Shown one piece after another: positions 1 to 8,690 of a DNA stretch of 64,000 nucleotides. A program made the position numbers and the translations under genes. Each line of letters begins with the position of its first letter. Positions within the stretch are counted from its first letter, which is position 1. The notes under the pieces were generated by a model, which had not been told where the DNA came from, ran no database searches, and was given only the letters and a program-made list of their open reading frames with translations. Source of the DNA: EW11 sp035765635 (GTDB taxonomy: Bacteria > Verrucomicrobiota > Verrucomicrobiia > Opitutales > Opitutaceae); assembly GCA_035765635.1 (NCBI GenBank), contig DASTWZ010000039.1, forward strand, positions 62,001-126,000, in the 5' to 3' direction.

Positions 1-2
1 AC

Positions 3-899
3 ATCGCGAACAATAATTCGGTAGTACGCGTGCCGTACCGAAACGGCGATCTGCAGGCTCGCGGGAAGCTCGAAGTGATCGTGCCAAAACTCTCCGACAC
101 GACGGGCGGCCACTCCACGCGCGACATCGCCTTCTCTCTCGATGGCAAACGCCTCTTCATTTCCGTCGGCTCGGGTTCGAATGTCGCCGACGGCATCGGC
201 AAAAAAACGCCTGACGAAATCAAGGAATGGGAAGCCGAGCACGGGTTCGGCGCGAGTTGGGGGTCAGAGACGAATCGCGCCGATATTCTCGTGACCGATC
301 CGGAAGGGAAGGCCCCGTTGAAGCGGTTTGCCACGGGTATTCGCAACGGGGTGGGAATCACGGTCAACCCGACCACCGGCGAACTTTGGACCGCTACGAA
401 TGAGCGCGACGGGCTCGGCGACAATCTCGTGCCCGACTACATCACGCATGTGCAGGAAGGCGGCTACTACGGCTGGCCGTGGTACTATCTCGGCAATCAC
501 GAAGATCCGCGCCGCGCCGGTGAACGTCCCGATCTCGCCGGCAAAGCGATCGTGCCGGACGTGCTGATTCAGGCGCACTCCGCTGCGCTGGAACTGGTTT
601 TCTATCCCACAAAACTGACGGGCCCGGCGGCGTTTCCCGCCGAGTATCGGGGCGATGCGTTTGTCGCACTGCATGGCTCCTGGAACCGCGGCCTGCGCAC
701 CGGTTACAAAGTGATTCGGGCGCATTTCGACCACGGAAAGGCGAAGGGCACGTACGAAGATTTTCTCACCGGCTTCGTGGTGAACAATCGCAGCGTTTGG
801 GGCCGCCCGGTGGGAGTCGCGGTCGCTCATGACGGCGCGCTGCTCGTGACGGACGATGGCAACGGCACGCTCTGGCGCGTCGCGCCGACCGGAAAATAA
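3..899 (+). CDS. PQQ-dependent sugar (L-sorbosone) dehydrogenase-like protein, 5' truncated
   Basis: The frame is open from the window edge, so the gene starts upstream; about 298 C-terminal residues are visible. The repeated beta-propeller pattern and the phrases GWPWYYLGNHEDP, HGSWNR and LLVTDDGNGTLWRV are typical of the soluble glucose/sorbosone dehydrogenase family, in which a six-bladed propeller holds PQQ or haem-linked partners and oxidises sugars, usually in the periplasm. The signal peptide and any cytochrome domain would lie outside the window. A GC-rich hairpin follows the stop. The family call is fairly secure; the substrate cannot be deduced. Confidence 0.8.
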   Translation: MANNNSVVRVPYRNGDLQARGKLEVIVPKLSDTTGGHSTRDIAFSLDGKRLFISVGSGSNVADGIGKKTPDEIKEWEAEHGFGASWGSETNRADILVTDPEGKAPLKRFATGIRNGVGITVNPTTGELWTATNERDGLGDNLVPDYITHVQEGGYYGWPWYYLGNHEDPRRAGERPDLAGKAIVPDVLIQAHSAALELVFYPTKLTGPAAFPAEYRGDAFVALHGSWNRGLRTGYKVIRAHFDHGKAKGTYEDFLTGFVVNNRSVWGRPVGVAVAHDGALLVTDDGNGTLWRVAPTGK

Positions 900-914
900 T
901 CCGGAATTCTTTCC

Positions 915-942
915 GAGGGCCCGGTCGAAAACGCCGGGCCTC
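915..942 (+). terminator. Possible terminator hairpin after the sugar dehydrogenase
   Basis: A nine-pair GC-rich stem with one bulged base (arms 915-924 and 934-942, loop of 9) starts 15 bases after the stop codon. It is followed only by a short broken T run, so it may be weak. Confidence 0.4.
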
Positions 943-1009
943 GTTCGTTTAGAGGGTGCCGGACAGTTCATGCCCGGCTCGAAAATCGAACCTCAAGAAT
1001 CGAATTATC

Positions 1010-1753
1010 ATGATAACGCAAGAGACTGCCCTGCCGCCCGTGGTGTTCCGCGCCGAATGGCTCAAAGCGCGCAAAGCGCTTCTCGAAAAAGAAAAAAATC
1101 TGACGCGGGCGCGCGACGCCTTGAACGCCGAGCGCCGCCGCCTGCCCATGGTCAAAATCGAAAAAAACTACATTTTCGAGGGGCCGGAAGGGAAGGTGCC
1201 GTTCATCGATCTCTTTCAGGGGCGCCGTCAGCTCTACGTTCATCATTTCATGTGGAACGAGGAAACGCAGACCCATTGCCCGGGCTGCACCGCGGCTGCG
1301 CACGTGGCTTTCACCGATCGCGTGCTTCAGCATTTGCACGACAAGGATGTGACCTTCGTCGCGATCTCGCGCGCGCCGCTCGCGAAAATCACGCCGTACA
1401 AAGAACAAAACAAGTGGACGTTTCCGTGGTATTCCGCGGACGGCACCGATTTCAATTACGACTTCCATATCACGCTCGATGAGTCACGCGCGCCGGTGGA
1501 ATACAATTATCGCAACAAGGCGGAGCTGCTGAGTCATGGCGACACGGAGGAGTCGCTCCACGGCGATCGCACCGGCGCGAGCGTCTTCCTGCGCAACGGG
1601 AACGATATTTTCCACACGTACTCTGCGTATGCTCGCGGAATGGATCTCACTTTCACGCCGGTGCATTTCCTCGAAATGACGCCTTATGGTCGGCAGGAAG
1701 AGTGGGAGGATTCTCCGGCGGGCTGGCCGCAACGGCCGACTTACGGCGGTTGA
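1010..1753 (+). CDS. DUF899 family thioredoxin-like protein
   Basis: A 247-residue protein of the DUF899 family, described in databases as predicted dithiol-disulfide oxidoreductases with a thioredoxin-like fold. Visible signs are the QLYVHHFMWN segment, the Cys pair in HCPGC (about residue 89), the GTDFNYDFHITL stretch and the C-terminal TPYGRQEEWEDSP segment. The ATG at 1010 is chosen because the family begins near TALPPVV; the frame is open back to a GTG at 956, but those residues are unlike the family. It appears monocistronic. The physiological substrate is unknown. Confidence 0.85.
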   Translation: MITQETALPPVVFRAEWLKARKALLEKEKNLTRARDALNAERRRLPMVKIEKNYIFEGPEGKVPFIDLFQGRRQLYVHHFMWNEETQTHCPGCTAAAHVAFTDRVLQHLHDKDVTFVAISRAPLAKITPYKEQNKWTFPWYSADGTDFNYDFHITLDESRAPVEYNYRNKAELLSHGDTEESLHGDRTGASVFLRNGNDIFHTYSAYARGMDLTFTPVHFLEMTPYGRQEEWEDSPAGWPQRPTYGG

Positions 1754-1808
1754 GCCGGCGGCCCCGTTGACAGTCGAGTAGCGGACGGGCAGCAGTTGAC
1801 GCACTCAA

Positions 1809-4178
1809 ATGCGTGCTGCTGCCCCCGGCGCCAAATCGAGCGAAGCTTTGCCAACTCGCGACTTCATTCCGCTTTGGCTGAAGAAAATCTGCCTCGCGAT
1901 TTTCTTTCCGCTTGCGCTGCTCGGCGCGCTCGAAGGCGGCTTGCGCGTCACCGGATTTGGGCACGCGACGACGTTTTTCGTGCGCGACGAAAACGCCGGG
2001 ATGCTGCGAACGAACCCCCGGTTCACCGAATTGTTTTTTCCCGCGCAGTTCGGTTTGAAGCCGCTGAATTTTCGTTTGCCGGGGAAAAAGCCGGAGGGCG
2101 CGTTTCGCGTTTTTCTCCTCGGTGAGTCGGCCGCGATGGGCGTGCCCGAGCCGGGCTTCGCGCTCGTGCCGCAGATTCGCGCGCAATTGCAGCACGCGCA
2201 TCCGGATCGACGCATCGAAGTCTACAATCTCGGCGTGACCGCGATCAATTCGCACGCCGTGCGTTTGATAGCGCGAGAGGCGCTTTCGCTTCAGCCCGAC
2301 CTGCTTGTGATTTACATGGGCAACAACGAAGTCGTGGGGCCGTACGGGCCGGGCTCATCGGTAACGGACAGCGTGCTGCCGGTGTCGGCCATTCGCGCGA
2401 GTCTTTGGATCAAACGCACGCGAGTCGGACAACTCTTGCAGCGGCTCGTCGGGCTGGTCGGCTCCGGAGACGGCCGCAGCACCGAGTGGCGGGGCATGGA
2501 GATGTTTGCCGGCAAAACGGTGGGCGCGGACGATCCGCGACTGGCCACGGTCTACAGAAATTTCTCGGCCAATTTGAGCGACATGCTCGATGCGGCGCGC
2601 CGGGCGAAGGTCAAAGTCGTGCTCTCGACCGTGGCGGTAAACCTGCGTGAGTGTGCGCCCTTCGCCTCCATCCATCGTGCCACGCTCTCGGGCGATGAAC
2701 GCGCAAAGTTCGACGAGACATACGCCGCGGGAATATTTTCGGCGGAGACGGAAAACTGGGTCGCGGCTCGGGAGAACTTCGAGCGCGCTCTCGCGATCGA
2801 TTCGAATTTTGCCGATGCGCATTTTTCGCTCGCGCGAGTTTTCGAGAAGCTCGGCGACGACAAAAACGCGCGTATCCAGTTTCTGGAGTCACGGGACAAG
2901 GACGCGCTGCGTTTTCGGGCGGACGCGCGGTTGAATGAAATTATCCGCCGCGCCGCGGCAGCTCGCGAAGGTGAAGTCGCCTTGATCGATGCGGCCAAGG
3001 AACTCGGCGCGGAGAGTGATTCCGCGTCACCGCTTACGGATCACCGATTTTTCTTCGAGCATGTTCATCTGACCTGGGACGGAAATTACGCGCTCGCGGC
3101 GTTGCTCGCCCGCGGCGCGGATGCGCTTGGCTTTCAGCACACGTTGGCGCCACTCGATCAAAATCAGATGGCGGCTCGACTCGGTTACACGACGTTTGGT
3201 GCATCGACGCTGCTGCTCCACATGGAGGAGCTCACCGGACGTCCGCCGTTCACCGCGCAGCAAACATTTGCCGAGGACCGCGCGGCGTTGCTTCAGGCCA
3301 TCGCTCGCGCCAACGCCGAATTGGCTTCGCGGCAAGTGCTCGGCGACTGCGCCACGCGCGTCGATCGTGCGCTCGCTGCGGATCGAGAAAACGCGTTTCT
3401 CGCATTTCACGCCGCGGCGCTGGCGATGCGCACGAACGCGTTCGATCGAGCCTTGACGCTCAACGAAGACGTGCGGCGGCTCGAACCGCGTTCGCCGGAA
3501 AATCTGGCGCAACGCGCCTTTGCCTCGATGGAGCTGCGGCGCGGCGCCGAGGCGGAAGCGCTGCTGCTCGAATCCGCCAAGGAGAGTCCGTATTATTTTC
3601 AGACGTACGGCTTGCTCGCTCAACTTTGGTTGCGCGAAGGAAAGGCCGCGAATGGCGCTGCCTGGTTCAAAGATCTCGCCGCGCGACTGCCCTCGAGCCG
3701 CGGTGCGCATGAAATGTACGCGGAACTTCTCGCCGCGAGCGGAGACACGAAGGCGGCCGAGGCCGAGTGGGAAAATGTTCTGCGGCTCAGCCCCGACAGT
3801 GAAACCGCGCTTTTGCCACTGTTGAAAAACGCGTTCGCCGCGAACGACGTGGCCAAAGCCAAGCGCCTGATGCTCGAAGCCTATCGCTACAATCCACGGA
3901 GCTTCGCGAATGACGCGCGCCTTCAACAAATCGCCGAAGCGGATGGCGACCTCGCCAAAAACATCGAGTACTTGCAGGCGATGGCCGCGAGCGGACCGGT
4001 CCGAACCGAATTGCATTTCGACCTGGCGGACCTTCTCGCAAAAGCCGGCCGCTCAAAAGAAGCCCTCGTCGAACTTTACCGCGCCCGCCGCGAAGCTCAC
4101 CTGGAAAACGACGCCCCCGCCGCATCGCGGGCCGACGAAGCAATTTTGGCCCACGAATCACACGAAAAACACGAATGA
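1809..4178 (+). CDS. Membrane-anchored SGNH/GDSL hydrolase with TPR repeats
   Basis: A 789-residue protein. Residues 22-42 form a hydrophobic signal anchor. An SGNH-hydrolase fold follows: GES at 105-107 (Ser107 as likely nucleophile), the GNNE block near residue 171, and a D-to-H block (DHRFFFEHVHLTWDG) near 410. TPR-like helices interrupt the hydrolase domain around 310-345 and fill the region from about 480 to the end. Such proteins are usually periplasmic esterases or deacetylases acting on glycans; the substrate is unknown. The last residues (HESHEKHE) and the stop are encoded by an intergenic repeat at 4150, so the C-terminus seems to have been extended by repeat insertion. Confidence 0.75.
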   Translation: MRAAAPGAKSSEALPTRDFIPLWLKKICLAIFFPLALLGALEGGLRVTGFGHATTFFVRDENAGMLRTNPRFTELFFPAQFGLKPLNFRLPGKKPEGAFRVFLLGESAAMGVPEPGFALVPQIRAQLQHAHPDRRIEVYNLGVTAINSHAVRLIAREALSLQPDLLVIYMGNNEVVGPYGPGSSVTDSVLPVSAIRASLWIKRTRVGQLLQRLVGLVGSGDGRSTEWRGMEMFAGKTVGADDPRLATVYRNFSANLSDMLDAARRAKVKVVLSTVAVNLRECAPFASIHRATLSGDERAKFDETYAAGIFSAETENWVAARENFERALAIDSNFADAHFSLARVFEKLGDDKNARIQFLESRDKDALRFRADARLNEIIRRAAAAREGEVALIDAAKELGAESDSASPLTDHRFFFEHVHLTWDGNYALAALLARGADALGFQHTLAPLDQNQMAARLGYTTFGASTLLLHMEELTGRPPFTAQQTFAEDRAALLQAIARANAELASRQVLGDCATRVDRALAADRENAFLAFHAAALAMRTNAFDRALTLNEDVRRLEPRSPENLAQRAFASMELRRGAEAEALLLESAKESPYYFQTYGLLAQLWLREGKAANGAAWFKDLAARLPSSRGAHEMYAELLAASGDTKAAEAEWENVLRLSPDSETALLPLLKNAFAANDVAKAKRLMLEAYRYNPRSFANDARLQQIAEADGDLAKNIEYLQAMAASGPVRTELHFDLADLLAKAGRSKEALVELYRARREAHLENDAPAASRADEAILAHESHEKHE

Positions 4179-4361
4179 CCGAACAAACCTGTTTTCCCAC
4201 GGAATACACGGAAAACACGGAAGAAATTCGACGTATCTGAATATCGATGGAATTCGACCCGTCTGAACGTTGGCGGAAGTGAATATTTTATTCCGTGTTT
4301 TCCGTGTATTCCGTGGAAAATCAGGAAATTGATTTCGTGTTCTTCGTGTGATTCGTGGGCA
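4150..4361. repeat. Long inverted repeat (family B) between convergent genes
   Basis: Left arm (about 4150-4235) carries runs like CACGAATCACACGAA and CCACGGAATACACGGAAAA. The right arm (about 4275-4361) is their reverse complement, leaving a loop of some 40 bases. It spans the shared 3' region of the SGNH hydrolase and the isomerase and supplies the stop region of the former. A hairpin of this size could act as a two-way terminator. Related copies lie at 31495, 38837 and 49514. Confidence 0.8.
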
Positions 4362-4366
4362 AATCC

Positions 4367-5209
4367 TCAAATCCCGAGGGACTTGAGATAGGCCACGCTC
4401 TCGGGGATGTTTTTCAGCGGCGTGGGCGACTCGTCTTCGATGAAGTACCATTTCACGCCGACTTCCTGAGCTTTCCGCAGCAAGGTTGGCCAATCGACTT
4501 GACCAGTGCCGACGGGCACGTCGTCGGTCTCGGGCGCATGGCCCGTGTAGATGCCGGTCGGAGCACCTTTCCGAATATCTTTCACGTGCATCATCTTGAA
4601 ACGATCGGGATACTTCGTGAGCAGCTTGACCGGATCCTGGCCGCCATGCGTCGCCCAGAAAACATCCATCTCGAAATTGAAAACGTCGGCCTTGGTGCCC
4701 TGGGCGATCACGTCGAAGAGTGTCGAGCCATCCGGCCGCGGTTTGAATTCGTATCCGTGCGGATGATACACGAGCTGAATGCCCGCGGCTTTGAAGGCGG
4801 CGCCCCATTTATTGAAATCCTTCACCGCCTTCTCCGCCTGCGCTTCGGTGAACGTGTCGCCCTCGTGCGGTATCCAACTTATCATGACAAACTCGACGCC
4901 GAGTTCCTTCGCCTGCTCGACGCAACCCGCGAGATCGCTGCTCAGTTTTTCGTAGCCGAATCCTGCGCTGACCATTTTCAGCCCGCGTGAGGCCAGGTCG
5001 GCCTTGGCCTGCTCGATGGTCGTGCCTTTTTGCGGCGCTCCGCCCTCGATGTACTTGAAACCAAAATCCTTTGCCTGATCGAGGGCCGCATTCATTTCTT
5101 TCTCCTTCGCGGTGACGCGCAGGCTGTACATCTGCAGACCCAGATGATCGATCACTGACGCCGAGGCGGAGAACGCGGTGAGCGAGAGGAGGAGGATTAT
5201 TTTTTTCAT
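4367..5209 (-). CDS. Exported sugar phosphate isomerase/epimerase (AP endonuclease 2-like TIM barrel)
   Basis: A 280-residue protein beginning with a signal peptide (MKKIILLLSLTAFSASA) and continuing with a xylose-isomerase-like TIM barrel: LGLQMYSLR near the start, then HPHGYEF, FEMDVFWATHGG, MMHVKDI and GTGQVDWPTLL. The His, Glu and Asp residues in these segments are the usual metal ligands of the family. The start at 5209 is chosen over an upstream in-frame codon because it opens the signal peptide. It lies 23 bases after the serine hydrolase on the same strand, so the two probably form an operon. In Verrucomicrobia such proteins are often linked to sugar catabolism; the substrate is unknown. 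Confidence 0.8.
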   Translation of the reverse strand: MKKIILLLSLTAFSASASVIDHLGLQMYSLRVTAKEKEMNAALDQAKDFGFKYIEGGAPQKGTTIEQAKADLASRGLKMVSAGFGYEKLSSDLAGCVEQAKELGVEFVMISWIPHEGDTFTEAQAEKAVKDFNKWGAAFKAAGIQLVYHPHGYEFKPRPDGSTLFDVIAQGTKADVFNFEMDVFWATHGGQDPVKLLTKYPDRFKMMHVKDIRKGAPTGIYTGHAPETDDVPVGTGQVDWPTLLRKAQEVGVKWYFIEDESPTPLKNIPESVAYLKSLGI

Positions 5210-5232
5210 AGGGAAAATGGGGCTGCGAAATT

Positions 5233-6753
5233 TCAAGGAGCGCGGCTGCCGGTGAGTTGGGGCAGCGTGGTCGGTCCCCAGCGAACATTGTGCTCGGTAT
5301 CCATCAGCAGTTTATCGCCTTCGATCGTGAAGCGATAGGTCACGATGTACGGTGTCTCATCGAAGCAAAGCTGCACCGTGAAAATGTTCGGCGCGGTCCA
5401 TGCGCCGGATGTGCCGACGCCCTGTTCCTTGCGATCGAAAAGGCGGCTGATCGATTTCTGGAAACCGGTGCGACCGCGCGTCCACGCGCCGACGCCGCAG
5501 GTGATGGCGTGCTGGCCATCTTCGTTTTGAAAAGTGATCACGGGTTTTTCCCCGGAGAAATCGAGCCGGACCGCGGACACGGACTCATCGTTCGCGGGAA
5601 ATGTGTAGGTTTTCCCCGAGATTTCTTTTTCCCGCGCCGAGTGTGCCTCGCCGGGAGTCGTCGGCAGAGTGAGATGACTCAGGCGGTTTCGCAGTTTTTC
5701 CTGCGCGTCGAAATTCGGCGTTAACGGCACGACATGGATCGCGGGCAGGAGCGCTTCCCAAATCGTGTCCATCAAGCCGCCCATGTCCGAAGTGCCGCTC
5801 GTCACGGCGACGACGGTGTCGTACTCGGGCAAGACGAAACACAGCTGGCCCATCGCTCCATCGCCGCGAAAGCCCGTAGTTTTGTTTATCCAAAACTGAA
5901 AGCCGTAACCGTGCTCCCAGTTGCTGTTAGGATCGCTGCCGTTCGAGGTTTGCAGCGACGTGGCCATCGCGACCCAGGAGACGGGGAGCAGCTGTTCGCC
6001 ATTCCAGAGTCCACGCTGCAAATACATGAGGCCGAATTTCGCGATATCTTCCGTGCGCAGCGCGAGCCCGCCTTCGCCCAAGGCAATGCCCTCGCTGGTG
6101 ATGGCCCAGGGATGCTGATCGATGCCGAGTGGAGTGAAGAGGCGCGGTTGAAGATAATCGTTCAACGTCTGGCCCGTGACTTTTTGAACAATCGCGGACA
6201 ACACGTACGACGCGCCGGAGTTGTAGACGAAGCGCGTGCCCGGTTTGTTTTCCACCTCGAGTGAGAGAAACGCTTTTACCCACGCGCCATCCGCGTGCGC
6301 GCGCAAGCGGTCCATCGTGTCGTTTTGGTGTCCGCTGTTCATGCGCAGCAAATCGCGCACGCGCATCGCTCGGAGATTGGCCGATGGATTGGCCGGCGCG
6401 AGGTCCGGGAAAAACGAAATCACGCGGTCATCGAGACTGAGTTTTCCTTCCTTCACCGCGAAACCGACTGCGGTCGAGGTGAAGCTCTTGGTCAGCGAAT
6501 AGAGCACGTGCGTGTCTTCCGCCGCGTAGGGCGACCACCAGCCTTCGGCCACGACTTTGCCGTGGCGCACGATCATCAAGCTGTGCGCCGACTTCACGTC
6601 GTGCTCGAGAGCGTCGATCAGCTTGAGAATACCAGTCGAGTCGATGCCTTGCTCTTCCGGAACGCCGCGGGGCAAAGACGAAGCGGCCCGGGCGGTTGGG
6701 GTAAGAGCGATGCCGGCGACGACGAGAAACGTCACAAACTTTCGCGAGATCAT
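5233..6753 (-). CDS. Exported serine hydrolase, beta-lactamase/class C family
   Basis: A 506-residue protein with a signal peptide ending near TARAASS. The S-x-x-K catalytic motif is STRONGLY suggested by YSLTKSF (Ser and Lys near residues 87-90), and the Tyr motif by FVYNSGASY. The middle part fits the beta-lactamase-related serine hydrolases (COG1680) that cleave esters or peptides rather than antibiotics. The C-terminal 150 residues form an extra beta-rich domain. It is the first gene of a probable two-gene operon with the isomerase. Use in drug resistance is not indicated. Confidence 0.8.
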   Translation of the reverse strand: MISRKFVTFLVVAGIALTPTARAASSLPRGVPEEQGIDSTGILKLIDALEHDVKSAHSLMIVRHGKVVAEGWWSPYAAEDTHVLYSLTKSFTSTAVGFAVKEGKLSLDDRVISFFPDLAPANPSANLRAMRVRDLLRMNSGHQNDTMDRLRAHADGAWVKAFLSLEVENKPGTRFVYNSGASYVLSAIVQKVTGQTLNDYLQPRLFTPLGIDQHPWAITSEGIALGEGGLALRTEDIAKFGLMYLQRGLWNGEQLLPVSWVAMATSLQTSNGSDPNSNWEHGYGFQFWINKTTGFRGDGAMGQLCFVLPEYDTVVAVTSGTSDMGGLMDTIWEALLPAIHVVPLTPNFDAQEKLRNRLSHLTLPTTPGEAHSAREKEISGKTYTFPANDESVSAVRLDFSGEKPVITFQNEDGQHAITCGVGAWTRGRTGFQKSISRLFDRKEQGVGTSGAWTAPNIFTVQLCFDETPYIVTYRFTIEGDKLLMDTEHNVRWGPTTLPQLTGSRAP

Positions 6754-6982
6754 CGCGCGAACGCTGAGGCCCCGGCGGAGCGGCGTCAGGTCAGGCCCTT
6801 TGCGCTCATTTGAATGAGCATATAAAAATAAATCGCGGCCATAAAACAGCGCAGGCGCAGCGGAACCGCAAAGGCGCAGGCGTTTGGCCAGGGTGATCTT
6901 TGCGTTTTTTGCGCTGCTGTCCTGTTGAATCGCTCAATTCCGCGAGGATTTTTTTGGTGCGAATGGATGCCGGCTTTCGAGG

Positions 6983-7151
6983 GTAGGGCGAGACCTCAGG
7001 GCGAGCCGCAACGCCGGATCCGCTTTTCGCTCTAATCACGAGTAGACGGTCTCCGAGGTAGGGCGAGCCGTCCCTGGCGAGCCGCGCTCGACGTGACTCA
7101 ACCCGGAGGTTAGGCCATACGGTTGCGGCTCGCCTGGAGGCTTCGCCCTAC
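6983..7151. repeat. Composite palindromic element, copy 1 (family C)
   Basis: A 27-base half element (6983-7009), a 48-base spacer, then a 94-base full element (7058-7151) with imperfect inverted arms at 7058-7085 and 7125-7151. The same layout, including a related spacer, occurs at 47195-47364. Solo half copies lie at 18835 and 26208. It encodes nothing, so it resembles a REP/BIME or MITE-type element. The core between the arms carries the bipartite CTCA-N8-GTTAG motif. Confidence 0.85.
7094..7113 (+). other. Bipartite motif TGACTCA-N8-GTTAG, site 1
   Basis: This site sits exactly between the inverted arms of palindromic element copy 1. Confidence 0.6.
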
Positions 7152-7283
7152 CCACTGAGGCTGGCCATGCCTTCATTCACCATTCTGCATTCTTACTTCT
7201 TCCTTAGCGCGCCGCGTGCGTAATCTTTGGTTGCGGCTCCGCCGCGCTATGCCTCTTTGCGGCTACAGGTTTTTTGAACCGCT

Positions 7284-8588
7284 CTACTTGGCGCTGAACG
7301 CCGGCTGCGCGGGATCAACCGCGTTCATGCCGGTGAAGTCCACGCTGCGGCCGAGCTTGTAGCGCTTCTGAAATTTGCAGAAAAACAGAAACAGTTTGAA
7401 TCGCCACCAGAGCGGCCAGGGCATCTCGGCGTGGCCTCCGACGACGGAGTTGACCGCGTCATCGAGTTTGAGCGGCGGACGTTCCGCCATGAAAATCGAA
7501 AAGCTGTCGTTGTCGTAGAACGTCGCGATCAGTTTCTGAAAAATGCCGGCGTGCTTCTTGATCGCGGCGCCGTAGCTCTGACATTCCGCGGCGGTGAGAG
7601 GCCGATTCTTGCGATCCGCGGCGACGAGCATCTCGACGGCCTTCTTGGCCGAAAACGTCGCCATGTAGACGCCGGAGGAGAAGATCGGGTCGAAAAATCC
7701 GCCGGCGTCTCCCGCCATGATGAAGCGGTCTTTCGCGAGATCGCGGCGGAAATAGCTGTAATCGCTCGTGACGCGGAACGCCGAGGCCTCGACGGCGCCT
7801 GACATCATTTCGGTGAGCTTCGAGGACTCGTTGACCGCGCGTCGGAAAACCTCGGCCGGCTCGGCCTTCGCGGCGCGCAGGGCTTCGACCGTCGTCACCA
7901 GACCGACGGACGTGCGCCGTTCGTCGATCGGAATCATCCAGAACCAACCATCGGCAAGACGCACGCATGAGGTGTGTCCGGCGGCCGGGCCGGTTGGGCG
8001 GATGACGTTTTCGAAATGGTTGTAGATGGCGACGCGCTTTGGGAAAGGAGAGGGGTCGAGAGCGCGCTTGGTCTCGTGGGTGAAAACATTTTCGCGGCCA
8101 CTCGCGTCGATGACCCAGCGCGCAGTGACGGAGCGTTCGCCCTCGGCATTTTTGAGCGTGAGACGATGGCCTTCGGGGTCGGATTGAACCTGTGTGACCG
8201 TCGTCGCCATGTGCACTTCGGCGCCGAGCTCGCGAGAGTGATCGAGCAGAATCTGGTCGAATTTTGCGCGCTCCACTTGGAAGGCGTATTCGAGGCCCGG
8301 AACGATGCCTTCGGCAAAAATGATTTCCTTCTCGGCGCGTCCGTTCGCGAGGAAGAAGTAGGCGCCATATTTCTTGATGAAACCCGCGCTTTCGAGCTTC
8401 GGCCAGACGCCGAGTTCCTTGTAGAGTGCGTTGCCGTTCGGCAGGAGCGATTCGCCAATATGGAAGCGCGGAAATGTTTCCTTCTCTGCGAGGCAGACCT
8501 TGAGGCCGGCTTTGCGGGCGAAGCTGGCGGCGCTGCTGCCCGCCGGACCTCCGCCAATGACGAATACATCATAATCGAATGACTTCAT
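7284..8588 (-). CDS. Flavin-dependent halogenase-like FAD oxidoreductase
   Basis: A 434-residue flavoprotein. It shows GGGPAG (residues 12-17) for FAD binding, FHIGESLLP (42-50), the Trp motif WFWMIP (W-x-W-x-I-P, roughly residue 220) and FFDPIFSSG (roughly 300). The last two are hallmarks of flavin-dependent halogenases, and a Lys pair (72-73) lies where the catalytic Lys of the PltA/CmlS type would be. The start at 8588 fits the Rossmann fold; an upstream in-frame start adds 26 unlikely residues. Related non-halogenating reductases exist, so activity is uncertain. No carrier protein, flavin reductase or biosynthetic genes are nearby; the only close neighbour is the PEP-CTERM gene, about 100 bases upstream. 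Confidence 0.75.
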   Translation of the reverse strand: MKSFDYDVFVIGGGPAGSSAASFARKAGLKVCLAEKETFPRFHIGESLLPNGNALYKELGVWPKLESAGFIKKYGAYFFLANGRAEKEIIFAEGIVPGLEYAFQVERAKFDQILLDHSRELGAEVHMATTVTQVQSDPEGHRLTLKNAEGERSVTARWVIDASGRENVFTHETKRALDPSPFPKRVAIYNHFENVIRPTGPAAGHTSCVRLADGWFWMIPIDERRTSVGLVTTVEALRAAKAEPAEVFRRAVNESSKLTEMMSGAVEASAFRVTSDYSYFRRDLAKDRFIMAGDAGGFFDPIFSSGVYMATFSAKKAVEMLVAADRKNRPLTAAECQSYGAAIKKHAGIFQKLIATFYDNDSFSIFMAERPPLKLDDAVNSVVGGHAEMPWPLWWRFKLFLFFCKFQKRYKLGRSVDFTGMNAVDPAQPAFSAK

Positions 8589-8690
8589 GAGGGGTAAAAA
8601 AATGAACGACGGTGGCGCGCTTCGGCGCTTTTGGGGGGCGCCAAAGCAAACGTCTCCGTCGCTCACGGTCGATTTATTTTTGCCGCTCGG

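Larger units (their letters stand above)
6754..7283. repeat. Gene-free spacer filled with repeat fragments
   Basis: This 530-base spacer separates two minus-strand genes. About 6835-6930 resembles parts of the GCCGCAAAGAGGCGC repeat family (D). About 6983-7151 is a composite palindromic element (family C, listed separately). The rest (7152-7283) is unclassified, with further decayed bits of family D near 7240. I see no convincing gene or RNA. Confidence 0.7.
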
